Positions 25,695 to 35,549 are shown, numbered from the stretch's first letter. The stretch is 64,000 nt of DNA from an uncultured Methanolobus sp. (GCF_963667555.1 NZ_OY763421.1:1133562-1197561), one strand, 5' to 3'. Numbers and translations are program-made. The notes: generated by a model not told the origin, from the letters alone.

Positions 25695-26549
25695 TTAAAC
25701 TTCCCAGATCATCATGCCGGTGTACACATCCGATTCTGAAAGGTACATTCCATCAGTGGCCGCGTTTTGATAATAATCCATTATCTTTTGTTTAGTCCCA
25801 TCATCAAAATCCCGGCCACGTCCTATGAAATCTATTGCACGGTCAGCAGTTTCCTGCCAGCTTGCTTCCTCTTTCCATTCGGCGTGGTTAACTCTGAGAA
25901 ATGGCTGGTATCCTGAAAGGTAGAGATACATGAACGGGAAGTTCATACCATTCATATTGTTGTCAGACTTTTCACCGAGTATTGAGCTTCGGATATCACG
26001 GTATGCTTTATCTTCCTCTCTTCTCAGGAAGTTACTGTAATAACAGAACTTCTTTGAGCATCCCATCATCCTTTCGAAATTCTCAACATCCCTGATTCCG
26101 GGAGTCATAGAAGCAATAACAAGATCGAATTCATTCCTGAATCCAAGCTCGTCTATGTCTGCTGTCCACCAGGAACGTTCTATGATGTTTATTGGGAGTG
26201 ATTCCTCCTTTACGGAATCTTTCAATCTGTCAAGCATTCCGCAAGATATGTCAAGGGAAGTAACATCTGCTCCTATTCTTGAAAGAGGAAGGGAGAGGGT
26301 TCCGGGTCCGCACCCAATATCCAGAACCTTTGCACCCTCAGGCTCAAAGCCGCATTCATCAAGGAATGCAAGGATCTGATCGGTTTTGTTCTGTCTCCTG
26401 TCCTTCTCCATATTTCTGGCATAGCTCACAGAACGCTTGTTCCATACTTCTGCCATTCTGCCTTCATCCAGAATATTCAGGCCAGTTCTTGATGCTTTGT
26501 TCCAGCAATCCACAAGGTTGCTGATATTATCTTTTTGCTGCAATTCCAT
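25695..26549 (-). CDS. Class I SAM-dependent methyltransferase in Opp/Nik-type operon
   Basis: About 284 residues from the internal ATG at 26549; an ATG at 26597 would overlap the binding-protein gene by 71 bp. The SAM-binding motif I is VLDIGCGPGTLSLPLSRIGA, followed by VTSLDISCGMLDRL. The rest (WWTADIDELGFRNEFDLVIA) fits the small-molecule methyltransferase fold. It lies between the binding-protein and permease genes of an importer, so it is likely to act on the imported ligand or its carrier. A paralogue heads the 37-28 kb operon (36373-37215). The substrate is unknown; a methylated metallophore or tetrapyrrole is speculation. Confidence 0.82.
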   Translation of the reverse strand: MELQQKDNISNLVDCWNKASRTGLNILDEGRMAEVWNKRSVSYARNMEKDRRQNKTDQILAFLDECGFEPEGAKVLDIGCGPGTLSLPLSRIGADVTSLDISCGMLDRLKDSVKEESLPINIIERSWWTADIDELGFRNEFDLVIASMTPGIRDVENFERMMGCSKKFCYYSNFLRREEDKAYRDIRSSILGEKSDNNMNGMNFPFMYLYLSGYQPFLRVNHAEWKEEASWQETADRAIDFIGRGRDFDDGTKQKIMDYYQNAATDGMYLSESDVYTGMMIWEV

Positions 26550-28173
26550 CCCTCTGGATATATGAAAGAATACTGTGTGTTCTTGCGTGATGGTCATACA
26601 TATTTATCCAGCCATCATATTTTGAAATGTGCCATGCGTCATAGCTTGTAGTATAATAGAGTGGTATCGCAGGTATATCCTCAGCAAGCACGGTCTGCAT
26701 TTCATAGACAATCTCTTTGCGTGCTTTATCATCAAGTTCCTGCAATTCCTGGGCTCCAAGAGCATTCAGAGTATCATTATGATAACCAAAGACTGATGCA
26801 GCGGATGAGACACTGTTGGTTTCTGAAGTTTCATCACAGTACCTTGTACGCAGATAATCCGCATCTTTTCCCCATCCTCCAAAGCCGCTTATGGCAAGCT
26901 CGAAGTCTCCGGTTTTCAGGTTTGCATCACGTGATTTGCTCTCAAGGGCCTGGACCTGAACATCGATTCCAACTTCGCTGAGTCTCTCTTTTATGAGTTC
27001 TCCAATACGGACCTCACTGCTTCCAAGTGATAATACATATGAGAGTTTTTGTCCATCCTTATCACGTATGCCGTCGCCGTCTGTATCAGTCCATCCGGCT
27101 TCGTCCAGCAGTTCTCCTGCCTTTTCAGGGTTGTAGTCGTAATCCGGTTGGTCAGAATTATACCATATGTGATCTTCAGGGAGTATGCCCATTTCACCAG
27201 GTTTTCCTGCACCTCTGCCGATCTTTTCCACAAGTTCTTCACGGTCGATTGCATAAACAATGGCCTGTCTTATCTTTTTCTCACCAAGCTCAGTGCATTT
27301 GTTCATGTTGAAATAGAACTGGTATCCCCAGAAAGCAGGCTGCTGTACAACTCTTATATCTGAGTCTGATGTAAAGCGGTCAAGAGTATCAGGTGATACA
27401 CTTGTAAAATCGATCTCACCCTGTTCAAAGGAAACTAACGCATCACTGACAGGGATGAATTCAACGGCTTCAACAGATGTTTCCGGTCCCCAGAAGTTTT
27501 CATTCATTACAAACCTGTATGTTCCATGTTCCTGGTTGTATTCCTCAAGAAGGAATGGTCCGGTACCTGTAACTGCTTCAGGATCAAGGAAACTGGCAGG
27601 GTCAGTTACATCTTCGTATATGTGCTGAGGTATGATCTTAAAACCTGTCATCTTGTAAAGGAATGTACAAACCGGCTGAGTAAGTACGAATTTGACCGTA
27701 TTTTCGTCCACAACCTGAACGCTGTCTACAACTCCTGTTTCCATTCCACCTGCGATAGGCACATATTCCTGTTCGTATTCAAAAGTGAATTTAATGTCAT
27801 TAGCTGTGAAAGGTTCCCCGTCATTCCAGCTTACACCTTCACGGAGATAGAATGTGTACTCTGTTCCATCTGCATTTATTTCCCAGCTTTTGGCCAGCCA
27901 TGGAATTATACCAACTTCGTCTCTTTCTACCAGACTGTCAAAGATCATTCCCACCTTTGATGATCCAGGACCTCTTGGATATATTGAGAACGGTTGTGGA
28001 TAGCCATAATCTCCGCCGCTTAGACGAACAACATCCACTTTCTCAGATCCCGCATCAGCATATGAAGCTGTAATACTGTTCTGAGTATCATCCTGATCAA
28101 CACAACCTGCTGTCATCAAGACCAGAGATATCAGGAATGCTGAAAATAATACCAATAACCCTTTTTTATTCAT
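26527..28173 (-). CDS. ABC transporter substrate-binding lipoprotein, SBP_bac_5 (peptide/nickel) family
   Basis: 548 residues with a lipobox (LMTAGC at about residues 18-23), so it is lipid-anchored, unlike the helix-anchored counterpart at 16624. The fold is DppA/NikA-like: FSIYPRGPGSSKVGMIFDSL, DGTEYTFYLREGVSWNDGEP and GTGPFLLEEYNQEHGT. AAGGTG lies upstream of the ATG. It is the first gene of the minus-strand importer (binding protein, methyltransferase, two permeases, fused ATPase). Its ligand cannot be assigned; context favours a metal or metal-chelate. Confidence 0.88.
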   Translation of the reverse strand: MNKKGLLVLFSAFLISLVLMTAGCVDQDDTQNSITASYADAGSEKVDVVRLSGGDYGYPQPFSIYPRGPGSSKVGMIFDSLVERDEVGIIPWLAKSWEINADGTEYTFYLREGVSWNDGEPFTANDIKFTFEYEQEYVPIAGGMETGVVDSVQVVDENTVKFVLTQPVCTFLYKMTGFKIIPQHIYEDVTDPASFLDPEAVTGTGPFLLEEYNQEHGTYRFVMNENFWGPETSVEAVEFIPVSDALVSFEQGEIDFTSVSPDTLDRFTSDSDIRVVQQPAFWGYQFYFNMNKCTELGEKKIRQAIVYAIDREELVEKIGRGAGKPGEMGILPEDHIWYNSDQPDYDYNPEKAGELLDEAGWTDTDGDGIRDKDGQKLSYVLSLGSSEVRIGELIKERLSEVGIDVQVQALESKSRDANLKTGDFELAISGFGGWGKDADYLRTRYCDETSETNSVSSAASVFGYHNDTLNALGAQELQELDDKARKEIVYEMQTVLAEDIPAIPLYYTTSYDAWHISKYDGWINMYDHHARTHSILSYIQRDGIAAKR

Positions 28174-28490
28174 TACATAACACCTTATTTTTGTGACCTA
28201 TCTAAAACTCAATTGTAATTGTTATCGATTATATGAACGAGAGTCGATATTACATTATTCTATAAAAGTATTACTAAATATTCTATTAATAAATATGATT
28301 GTGATTTAAGCATATTCATCAATTGATTAGTTGTACTATTAAAGTAAATATGAATTTTATTTTAACAAGAAACTAAATTAGGACTAAAAAAAGATACATA
28401 ATCATGACGAAATGCCATGATTCTGTATTAAACCACGTTTTATCCTTCAGAACTTGAAAAATTTCATCTTAGTTCAATTGTAGATGAAGC
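28174..28490. other. Intergenic region upstream of second Opp/Nik operon
   Basis: A/T-rich stretch holding the promoter of the 28173 gene and the 3' end of the FecB-type gene at 28491. It has several AATTG/CAATT-type short dyads but no match to the CCTAA-N5-TTAGG motif seen near cobN. I see nothing coding. Confidence 0.45.
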
Positions 28491-29738
28491 TCAGGAACAT
28501 GTCGGACATTCATCAACAGTCCAGTCCATCCACTGTGTAGAACGTAATTCCTTTGCTGTTTCAAGATCCACTCCGTAGACATTCTGGTAGAACTCAAGCA
28601 ACCATTCATCAAGCTGTACATCCTCGAATAATTCGGGATAAGTGCCCGTTGCAATTACCATTACATCGATAGGATACTCCAGTCTTTTTGCACAATTACA
28701 TGGTGACCAGGGGAGAGCAACCACTCTTCTGTTCTTGATGGCATCCATTTCCTGCAGGTTCTGGTAATATGGTGCCTCATAAAGTTCAAGAGGTGGATGA
28801 TATCCTGAAGCTGTACACAGAACTATCACATCGGGAGTCAGTGCCAGCATTTGTTCTGCACTTACCGTCTTGAAATATCCCTCTTCCTGGAAAGCGTTGT
28901 TCGCATTCACTATATCTTCAATAAAGAATGACTCAAAAGTATCAAGTCCGAATACCTGTCCTGCTCCGCCTTCTCCTCGTGCTTTTGGAGATGCTCCGAA
29001 TACCAGTACATCAGTTTTTTCATCTTCCTGAATATCATGCGTCCTGGCACTTACAAAACTGACCTGACTTTCAAGGTAATCTGCAATAACCTGTGTTTCA
29101 TCTTCTTTTCCAAAGATCTGTCCTATTATGTTTATCTCATCGGATATGGTGGTCATGTCCGGAGAATCGTAACAATTAGGATCATAGAGAACGACTATCG
29201 GAAAACCAAGCGATTCCATTGTATCGATGCTTTTCTGTGTATTCTCGTCGTCAAGATATCGTAAAGAACAGCTTCCTACACGAACGATCACGACATCAGG
29301 TTCAAGGCTTGCAAGAGTTTCGTAATTCACAGCGGAACCGGAAGATACGAAAAGTGGCAGTTCCATGATCCATGGGTTAAGATATGTTACCGGGTTCATT
29401 CCATTCTCATATTCATAAGTTTCTCCGTCCACGGTTTCGTATGTGTAGTTAAAGTTACGCTGCAAGCAGCTTGATCCGACTCCAACCAGGGTATCCTGCA
29501 CTCCGATCGCTGTCATGACACCTTCGACCAGTCCATCACTTATGGTGGCAACACGTTCAATATCAGCGGGAATCTGGACTTCCACGCCACGGCTATCAAC
29601 AATTGTTCTGTATTGTTCTTCATTATTAGTATTGTCTGACACAACACTATTGTCGGTCATATTCTCAGTACATCCGGCACTTAGCAGGACACACATCAAT
29701 ATACCCAACACTGCGATATACTGTACCTTTGATTTCAT
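28491..29738 (-). CDS. FecB/BtuF-type ABC substrate-binding lipoprotein, Cys-rich
   Basis: 415 residues, lipobox LLSAGC and GAGG before the ATG. The PeripBP_2 (FecB/BtuF) domain starts at TIVDSRGVEVQIPADIERV. Cysteines are unusually many for this family: SSCLQR, GSCSLRY, PNCYDS, SPCNCAKR and the C-terminal DECPTCS. They could form disulfides or ligate a metal. It is the last gene of the long operon and follows its cognate ATPase by 37 bp. It should bind a siderophore, haem or corrinoid outside the membrane; no motif decides which. Confidence 0.85.
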   Translation of the reverse strand: MKSKVQYIAVLGILMCVLLSAGCTENMTDNSVVSDNTNNEEQYRTIVDSRGVEVQIPADIERVATISDGLVEGVMTAIGVQDTLVGVGSSCLQRNFNYTYETVDGETYEYENGMNPVTYLNPWIMELPLFVSSGSAVNYETLASLEPDVVIVRVGSCSLRYLDDENTQKSIDTMESLGFPIVVLYDPNCYDSPDMTTISDEINIIGQIFGKEDETQVIADYLESQVSFVSARTHDIQEDEKTDVLVFGASPKARGEGGAGQVFGLDTFESFFIEDIVNANNAFQEEGYFKTVSAEQMLALTPDVIVLCTASGYHPPLELYEAPYYQNLQEMDAIKNRRVVALPWSPCNCAKRLEYPIDVMVIATGTYPELFEDVQLDEWLLEFYQNVYGVDLETAKELRSTQWMDWTVDECPTCS

Positions 29739-29775
29739 TTTAAATCCTCAATAAAAAGATAAATAATTCTCATTT

Positions 29776-30555
29776 TTACCATACTCTGTTAGAAACGCTT
29801 CTGGGCAACACCATTCTAATGCCATCTAACGATCTGACCGCACACATATCCTGATAAACATCATTGAGCACCGATTCGGTGATCACATCGTGTGGTGGTC
29901 CCTGGCAGAGAATACCATCCCTGTTCATTACCACGACCTTATCGCAGAACCAGGAAACATGATTAGGATCATGGCTGCACGCCAGGATCGTTATTCCCTG
30001 ATCTTTGACCTTCCTCATAAGATCCCAAATCCTCATCTGGTTACTGAAATCCAGTGCAGATGTCGGTTCATCAAGGAAAATTATCCTTGTTTCCTGTGCA
30101 ATTGCCCTTGCAATCAATACCATCTGGCGTTGTCCGCCGGAGAGCTGGTTGTAAGGATGGTTTGCAAGATGTGCAATGTCCAGTAACTCCAGGGCGTTCC
30201 ATGCTTTTTCCTTGTCATCCCGGCTGATCCCAAAAAATCCTCCAAGATGCGGAGTTCTTCCCATTAGCACGACTTCCTTGACAAGATAGGGAAAAGGCGG
30301 TTTATGCTCCTGAGGAACATATGCAACTATCTTTGCCATGTCTGCAATGCTACATTCTTGTATGTCCACACCGTCCATGACAACCGAACCCATGTGATAT
30401 TTAAGGAAATTCATGCAGCATTTGAACAGGGTTGTTTTCCCGCATCCGTTCGGTCCGAAAAGTCCGCATAGCTGTCCTTCTTCAACGTTGAAAGACAGGT
30501 CATTCAGAATCTTGCTGCTTCCATAATTGAAATGGATATTTTTCACTTTCAGCAT
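29776..30555 (-). CDS. FecE/BtuD-type ABC ATP-binding protein
   Basis: About 259 residues from the ATG at 30555 (MLKVKNIHFNYG), with GGTGATC before it; an upstream start at 30615 would overlap the permease by 56 bp. Walker A GPNGCGKTT, signature LSGGQRQMV and Walker B IIFLDEPTSALD are intact. It energises the permease encoded just upstream. Confidence 0.9.
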   Translation of the reverse strand: MLKVKNIHFNYGSSKILNDLSFNVEEGQLCGLFGPNGCGKTTLFKCCMNFLKYHMGSVVMDGVDIQECSIADMAKIVAYVPQEHKPPFPYLVKEVVLMGRTPHLGGFFGISRDDKEKAWNALELLDIAHLANHPYNQLSGGQRQMVLIARAIAQETRIIFLDEPTSALDFSNQMRIWDLMRKVKDQGITILACSHDPNHVSWFCDKVVVMNRDGILCQGPPHDVITESVLNDVYQDMCAVRSLDGIRMVLPRSVSNRVW

Positions 30556-30559
30556 CTGA

Positions 30560-31642
30560 TCACCCCAGTAAAGATCTGCCTTTGTTCCGCAGAAGATAAC
30601 ACAGATATGGTGCACCGACTATCGAAGTTATGATCCCGACAGGAATCTCCGAGGTTGTCAGGGTTCTTGCCATAGTGTCACAGACAATAAGGTAGATGCT
30701 TCCCAGCATAGCGGCAGACGGAATAACAAAACGGTTGTCTGGTCCGAGTATCATTCTGGCAGCATGCGGCATCATAAGTCCGACCCATGCGATTATACCA
30801 ACAGTTGAAACAGCAACTGCAGTGACAAGCGTTGCAATGGTTATTATGACCAGTTTTGATCTTTCCGGGTTGACTCCCAGTGCTTTTGCTTCTTCATCAC
30901 CCATGGAAAGAATGTTGAGTTTCCATGAATACATCCACATTATCAGGAACGAAACAAGCACTATCGGGACTGTGATAAAAACATCCTGCCAGGTCGCATA
31001 ATAGAACCCGCCCATGAGCCAGAAGACTATTTCGCGAAGTGCTGAGTCATTTGCCATGTATTTTAACAGGGATACAAGTGCCGAGAATATCGATCCGATT
31101 ATTACTCCACCAAGTATCAGGGTCACTATCGGAGTTTGTCCACGTGTCCTTGCAAGAGTGTATGCAGCCAGCACTGCAAGGGAACCGAATATGAATGCAG
31201 ATATCTGGACAGAACTAAAAACAGAAGGATAAACAATTCCAAGGGCTGCGCCAAATGCAGCACCGGATGAAACACCGAGAATATAAGGTTCAACAAGCGG
31301 GTTTCTAAAACAACCCTGGAAAACAGCACCTGAACTTGCAAGTGCAGCCCCGACAGTTATAGCAAGCAGAACTCGTGGCAGACGAATGTTCCATATGATC
31401 GTGTTATGCAATTTACTGACATTGGAAATGTCGCCAAACAGTCCCATATTTGCGAATATGGTGGCATAGACATCTGTAAATGAGATCTCATAAGCTCCCA
31501 TAACCATGGCAATAGCTGCTGCAAAGAACAAGATCAGGAAAAAGATGAATAGAATTCCATATTTCCTCATATCAGAGAAAGTTTCAATATTTGTTTCGCA
31601 TTCGTCTTTCAAACGGATGTATTTCCTGAAAACTTCAAACAT
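30560..31642 (-). CDS. FecCD/BtuC-type ABC permease
   Basis: 360 residues, about ten helices, with AAGGAG before the ATG. FecCD hallmarks are WNIRLPRVLLAITVGAALASSG, the segment QGCFRNPLVEPYILGVSSGAAFGA, GDEEAKALGVNPERSK and GLMMPHAARMILGPD. It is the membrane channel of the second FecBCD-type importer in this operon. Confidence 0.92.
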   Translation of the reverse strand: MFEVFRKYIRLKDECETNIETFSDMRKYGILFIFFLILFFAAAIAMVMGAYEISFTDVYATIFANMGLFGDISNVSKLHNTIIWNIRLPRVLLAITVGAALASSGAVFQGCFRNPLVEPYILGVSSGAAFGAALGIVYPSVFSSVQISAFIFGSLAVLAAYTLARTRGQTPIVTLILGGVIIGSIFSALVSLLKYMANDSALREIVFWLMGGFYYATWQDVFITVPIVLVSFLIMWMYSWKLNILSMGDEEAKALGVNPERSKLVIITIATLVTAVAVSTVGIIAWVGLMMPHAARMILGPDNRFVIPSAAMLGSIYLIVCDTMARTLTTSEIPVGIITSIVGAPYLCYLLRNKGRSLLG

Positions 31643-31653
31643 TTCAATTCTCC

Positions 31654-32475
31654 TTAAGCTTCAAATCCATCGTTTGCCTGCATCATGCAGGAATCAGCTG
31701 CCAGTCCAACCTGCTTGAGAGGCATCACATATGGAATTCCTGCATGTGTGTGTACATGTGCTTCAACACCGTAGACCCGTTCTATATTATCGCAAGTAAG
31801 CACTGAAACCGGATCACCAGCAGACACTATCTTCCCATTTTTCATCATCAAGATCAAGTCTGAGTACTTGGAAGCCATATTGAGGTCATGTACAACCATC
31901 AACGCTGTCACGTTCCTGTTTTTAACAAGACCCCTCACATTTTCCATCACATCAAGCTGGTGCCAGATATCAAGATTACTTGTGGGTTCATCAAGAAGAA
32001 TAACTCCTGTCTCCTGTGCCAGAGCTCTTGCGATCAGGATTTTCTGCTGCTGACCTCCGCTCAATTCATCAAAATTGCGCAGAGCCAGGTCATCAAGACC
32101 CATTTCTTCAAGTACCTGCCACACTTTTTCTTTATCGGCTTCGTTACTAAACCATCCAAGATGAGGTCTTCTTCCCATCATCACAGTTTCAAAAACAGTT
32201 GTAGGGAAGACCCTGTTCGAACTCTGTGGAACATAAGCAACATTTCTTGCCACTTCCATTCGTTTCATTTTATGAATGTTGTTCTTATCAACAAGAATAT
32301 CACCGGATTCAGGCTTGAGGATCTTGTTAACACATTTAAGTAGCGTTGATTTGCCTGCTCCGTTCGGTCCCACAATACTGACAAAGCTTGATCTGTCAAT
32401 ATCCACCGATACATCATGAAGTATCTTTGCGCTGTTGTAGCCAAAAGTGACATTGTTTACATTCACTGTAACCAT
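31654..32475 (-). CDS. FecE/BtuD-type ABC ATP-binding protein
   Basis: About 273 residues from the ATG at 32475 (MVTVNVNNVTFGYN), which abuts the stop of the upstream permease. Walker A GPNGAGKST, signature LSGGQQQKIL and Walker B VILLDEPTSNLD are intact. It powers the permease at 32477-33598. It ends with a Cys-containing tail (ADSCMMQANDG). Confidence 0.9.
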   Translation of the reverse strand: MVTVNVNNVTFGYNSAKILHDVSVDIDRSSFVSIVGPNGAGKSTLLKCVNKILKPESGDILVDKNNIHKMKRMEVARNVAYVPQSSNRVFPTTVFETVMMGRRPHLGWFSNEADKEKVWQVLEEMGLDDLALRNFDELSGGQQQKILIARALAQETGVILLDEPTSNLDIWHQLDVMENVRGLVKNRNVTALMVVHDLNMASKYSDLILMMKNGKIVSAGDPVSVLTCDNIERVYGVEAHVHTHAGIPYVMPLKQVGLAADSCMMQANDGFEA

Positions 32476-32476
32476 A

Positions 32477-33598
32477 TTACCAGAACTCCTTCCGTTTTCT
32501 TTTGAGAATGAGATACATGAAGAATGGTACTCCAAGCAGGGAAGTCATTATGCCTGTCGGAATGACAGTTGGTCTTATCAGGTTCATACCTGTAACATCA
32601 GCACATATCAGTACAAGTGCACCCAAAAGACCCGATGCAGGGAACAGGTATTTGTGGTCCGAACCAATCACCATGCGTGCCATATGCGGTGCAACCAAAC
32701 CTATGAATGCGATAGTTCCTGTAAAACAGACAATGGTCGCGATCAAAAGACTTGCAAGCAGCATACAGAACATTCTGACCTTATTAGCATCAATTCCGAG
32801 ACTCTTTGCATTTTCATCTCCTATTACCATGATATTCAGGTCGTTTGCCTTCATGTACAAAAGTGGGGTACAAATAGAAAAGACACATAGCAGAAGCAGG
32901 AAATTACTCCAGGAAAACGCAGACAGATCTCCCATTCCCCAGCTTACCATAAGGCGAAGCTGCTCGTCTGTTGCAAAATACTTGAACAGGTCTGTAAGAG
33001 AACTGAACAGGTAATTTATTGCAATTCCTGCAAGAATAAGGGTTTCTGAAGTAGCACCTTTAAGACTTGCAAGAGCGATAATGAATAGAGAACACAGCAT
33101 AGCAAACAAAAAAGCATTGCCCACAAGAAGGTATGGACCACTTATAACCCCTACTCCCAATACGGCAGCAACTGCAACTCCAAAACTTGCTCCTGAGGAA
33201 ATACCGAGGGTAAACGGGCTTGCCAGGGGATTTTTCAAAACAGATTGCATTACACATCCACATATTCCAAGACCAAAACCTGCCATAATACCGGCAATGA
33301 TTCGTGGTAAACGAATATTCCACACAACCTGCGAAGGAAGGCCGGAGGTTACAAACAGATCAGGGAAGTATCGGAATAAAAGAATTTTGTAGACTTCGAT
33401 TACTGATACTTCAAGAGGGCCAATGGTTACAAAAAAAGCTCCCAGTAAAACAATAAGAGCAAACATGCTGATTAAAAGAATGATCTTTTTCCCCACAAAA
33501 CGCTTGTAATCCTCCCTTACGCCAGATTGTTGCTTTTTATCAGAACCAGCTAACTGGTCTGTATTCTGAGCTTTCTTTTTTTCAAATAGATTTCGCAT
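32477..33598 (-). CDS. FecCD/BtuC-type ABC permease
   Basis: About 373 residues from the ATG at 33598 (MRNLFEKKKAQ), with GGTG before it; an upstream start at 33688 overlaps the binding-protein gene. A basic, hydrophilic N-terminus precedes the first helix. Hallmarks are WNIRLPRIIAGIMAGFGLGI, QSVLKNPLASPFTLGISSGASFG, GDENAKSLGIDANKVR and GLVAPHMARMVIGSD. Confidence 0.92.
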   Translation of the reverse strand: MRNLFEKKKAQNTDQLAGSDKKQQSGVREDYKRFVGKKIILLISMFALIVLLGAFFVTIGPLEVSVIEVYKILLFRYFPDLFVTSGLPSQVVWNIRLPRIIAGIMAGFGLGICGCVMQSVLKNPLASPFTLGISSGASFGVAVAAVLGVGVISGPYLLVGNAFLFAMLCSLFIIALASLKGATSETLILAGIAINYLFSSLTDLFKYFATDEQLRLMVSWGMGDLSAFSWSNFLLLLCVFSICTPLLYMKANDLNIMVIGDENAKSLGIDANKVRMFCMLLASLLIATIVCFTGTIAFIGLVAPHMARMVIGSDHKYLFPASGLLGALVLICADVTGMNLIRPTVIPTGIMTSLLGVPFFMYLILKRKRKEFW

Positions 33599-33684
33599 AT
33601 TTTCACCAAAAAATACAGGGAAAGTCACATGCAAATTAATTGCAAAGATCCATTTCCCTGAAAAATTAAGATTTATGGGGTAAT

Positions 33685-34956
33685 TCAATACACTTCTTTT
33701 GCAAATGTCTGATATTCAGCAAGCTCAGTGAACATTCCATCTACTCCAAGCAACTGTTTGAATATCTCGTTACCTTCTGCTTCCATGTCAATATCGCTGA
33801 ACTCTTCAGGATGAAGGCGTTTTGCCATGTAAAATAAATTCAGCAAACTTCTATCGATGGGCCTGCCTCTGCAATATGGATAGAAACAATCATACACCTG
33901 GTTGTTTCTGACAGCAGGAATATCTGAAAGTTCAGGTGTCTCCATTACAAAACCAACACCGCTTTCTCCGTCCCATGTATTCTTTGCAACAAAGATAACT
34001 TCTGGTTCCCAAACAACGATCTGTTCAGGAGCAACATTGACATTGGTACCTGTGCAATTCTCTGCAATATTAATCCCTCCTGCAAGAGTTAGTGATTCAT
34101 ATACTGCTTCTGTGCGTGTGAAGTCTCTTCCCTCAATAGCATCATAGAAACCTTTTGTAGCTCCTCTTGGAGCAAAATATACCGTTGGTTTTTCACTTTC
34201 ATCTATCTGTGATGTTATAGATTCGATCATCTCGACTTTAGAACTTATGAAATCTACCAGTTCATCTGCTCTTTCTTCTTTATCCAGCACTTCACCAAGC
34301 ATCTGGATGTGAGCATAGTTTTCTTCAAATGTGAATCCTGCACCTGCTTCCACACATGGACAACCGACCTTCTCTAAGATCAGATCTCCCCTGTTTGCCG
34401 AAGTAGTGTCTAAAACAATATCCGGCTGAAGAATTGCCATTGTCTCATAGTCTATTTCATAGCGAGTGTTAGTTTCAGGAAGATCATCAAGTTGACCTCC
34501 ACCATATATCTGAAGACTTTCCCAAGCATCTGTAGCTATCTTCTCATCATTAGAATCCCTTGGAAGCACACATCCTCCTCGTGTGCACTCATCTGAAGAA
34601 ACCATTTTGTCAAGATCTCCCAGTGCAATAACGATTCTTGAATTATCTGGATTGGTTGTGATTATTCTTTCAATAGGCCTGTAAAAAGTGACTTCTCTGT
34701 CATTATAGTCAGTAATGGTTTTTGGTTTACCGTCCCAGTATGTAAGTACATATGCAGCATCTCCTACGTCATCCAGAGTGTATGCCCCATCTCCAAGCAT
34801 GTAATCACAAACTGCATCTGAAACCTCGCTTTCGGTCAGTACTCCGTCACCATCATCACACGGAAGAGTAGTATACAGTGCAGCAGCATTCATTATGGAA
34901 ATAAATGAGCAGGCAAGTACTATCATTCCTATCATAAGAATTCTGGTTTTGCTCAT
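33685..34956 (-). CDS. FecB/BtuF-type substrate-binding protein with N-terminal dockerin/EF-hand-like module
   Basis: 423 residues, ATG overlapping the upstream stop (ATGA), GGAGGAG before it. The signal peptide is followed by an unusual module: PCDDGDGVLTESEVSDAVC, then DGAYTLDDVGDAAYVLTYW, which looks like two Ca-binding EF/dockerin loops. The FecB fold then starts at ITDYNDREVTFYRPIERI. It ends with YPYCRGRPIDRSLLNLFYMA. The EF-hand part may bind calcium and dock on another surface protein; dockerin-like modules also end several proteins 16-27 kb away. The binding specificity (iron-chelate, haem or corrinoid) is undetermined. Confidence 0.86.
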   Translation of the reverse strand: MSKTRILMIGMIVLACSFISIMNAAALYTTLPCDDGDGVLTESEVSDAVCDYMLGDGAYTLDDVGDAAYVLTYWDGKPKTITDYNDREVTFYRPIERIITTNPDNSRIVIALGDLDKMVSSDECTRGGCVLPRDSNDEKIATDAWESLQIYGGGQLDDLPETNTRYEIDYETMAILQPDIVLDTTSANRGDLILEKVGCPCVEAGAGFTFEENYAHIQMLGEVLDKEERADELVDFISSKVEMIESITSQIDESEKPTVYFAPRGATKGFYDAIEGRDFTRTEAVYESLTLAGGINIAENCTGTNVNVAPEQIVVWEPEVIFVAKNTWDGESGVGFVMETPELSDIPAVRNNQVYDCFYPYCRGRPIDRSLLNLFYMAKRLHPEEFSDIDMEAEGNEIFKQLLGVDGMFTELAEYQTFAKEVY

Positions 34957-35549
34957 TCTTCATCTCCTCCTGAATTATTTTTCCTTAAAAAGAGAACACA
35001 TGCAAAAAGTGATACTGAAGCTAAAAATAAACTAAAACCTGGCACACTGGACGTAACTCCTGATTCTGTATCTCCAGAAGAAACTGTAGTGGAACTCTGT
35101 CCGCTTGAAGCAGAATTAGGATCAGTTACTGAAATCCATCTTTCTTTTCCTTCATTTAATTCCTGTGTCTGGTAAAGCATGTCAACCCAGTATCCTTCAA
35201 ATGAGTTTTCAGCGTCATCAGAAGGAATTACATTATACGTAACTTCAGTAACATCTGTTACTGAAAATGATATTTTCCCGGTATCTCTGTCAACCTTAAA
35301 TGATTCAGCATTCGAAACATCAGAATCGGATTCAGGAAAAGTAAAGCCCTGTGGAATAGTTTCCACTATACCTAACATAAAAGGACTCTCTCCTGTAATC
35401 TCCAGTGTGATCTCTGCCAGTTCACCTTCTGAAAAATCAGAAGGAAGCTGACGTTTAACGTCAATAACTTCCGAGCAGGAAGCAAAACCAATACTAGCAA
35501 CTAAAAAAACCAGCAGGCTTATACCAACAACAAATTGCTTTAAGTACAT
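34953..35549 (-). CDS. Small exported protein with PGF-CTERM-like tail
   Basis: About 198 residues from the ATG at 35549 (AGAGGG upstream); an in-frame start at 35600 overlaps the ATPase gene. Signal peptide, then a beta-rich domain (VIDVKRQLPSDFSEGELAEI and FTFPESDSDVSNAE) of the surface-protein type, a Ser/Thr-rich linker, and a C-terminal SVPGFSLFLASVSLFACVLF with a basic end. That tail resembles PGF-CTERM archaeosortase signals (inference). It is translationally coupled to the binding-protein gene, so it could be a surface partner of the importer. Confidence 0.65.
   Translation of the reverse strand: MYLKQFVVGISLLVFLVASIGFASCSEVIDVKRQLPSDFSEGELAEITLEITGESPFMLGIVETIPQGFTFPESDSDVSNAESFKVDRDTGKISFSVTDVTEVTYNVIPSDDAENSFEGYWVDMLYQTQELNEGKERWISVTDPNSASSGQSSTTVSSGDTESGVTSSVPGFSLFLASVSLFACVLFLRKNNSGGDEE

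Noticed and set aside
27526..27960. Plus-strand frame of 144 codons
   Set aside because: Antisense shadow of the binding-protein gene at 26527-28173, with no recognisable protein features.
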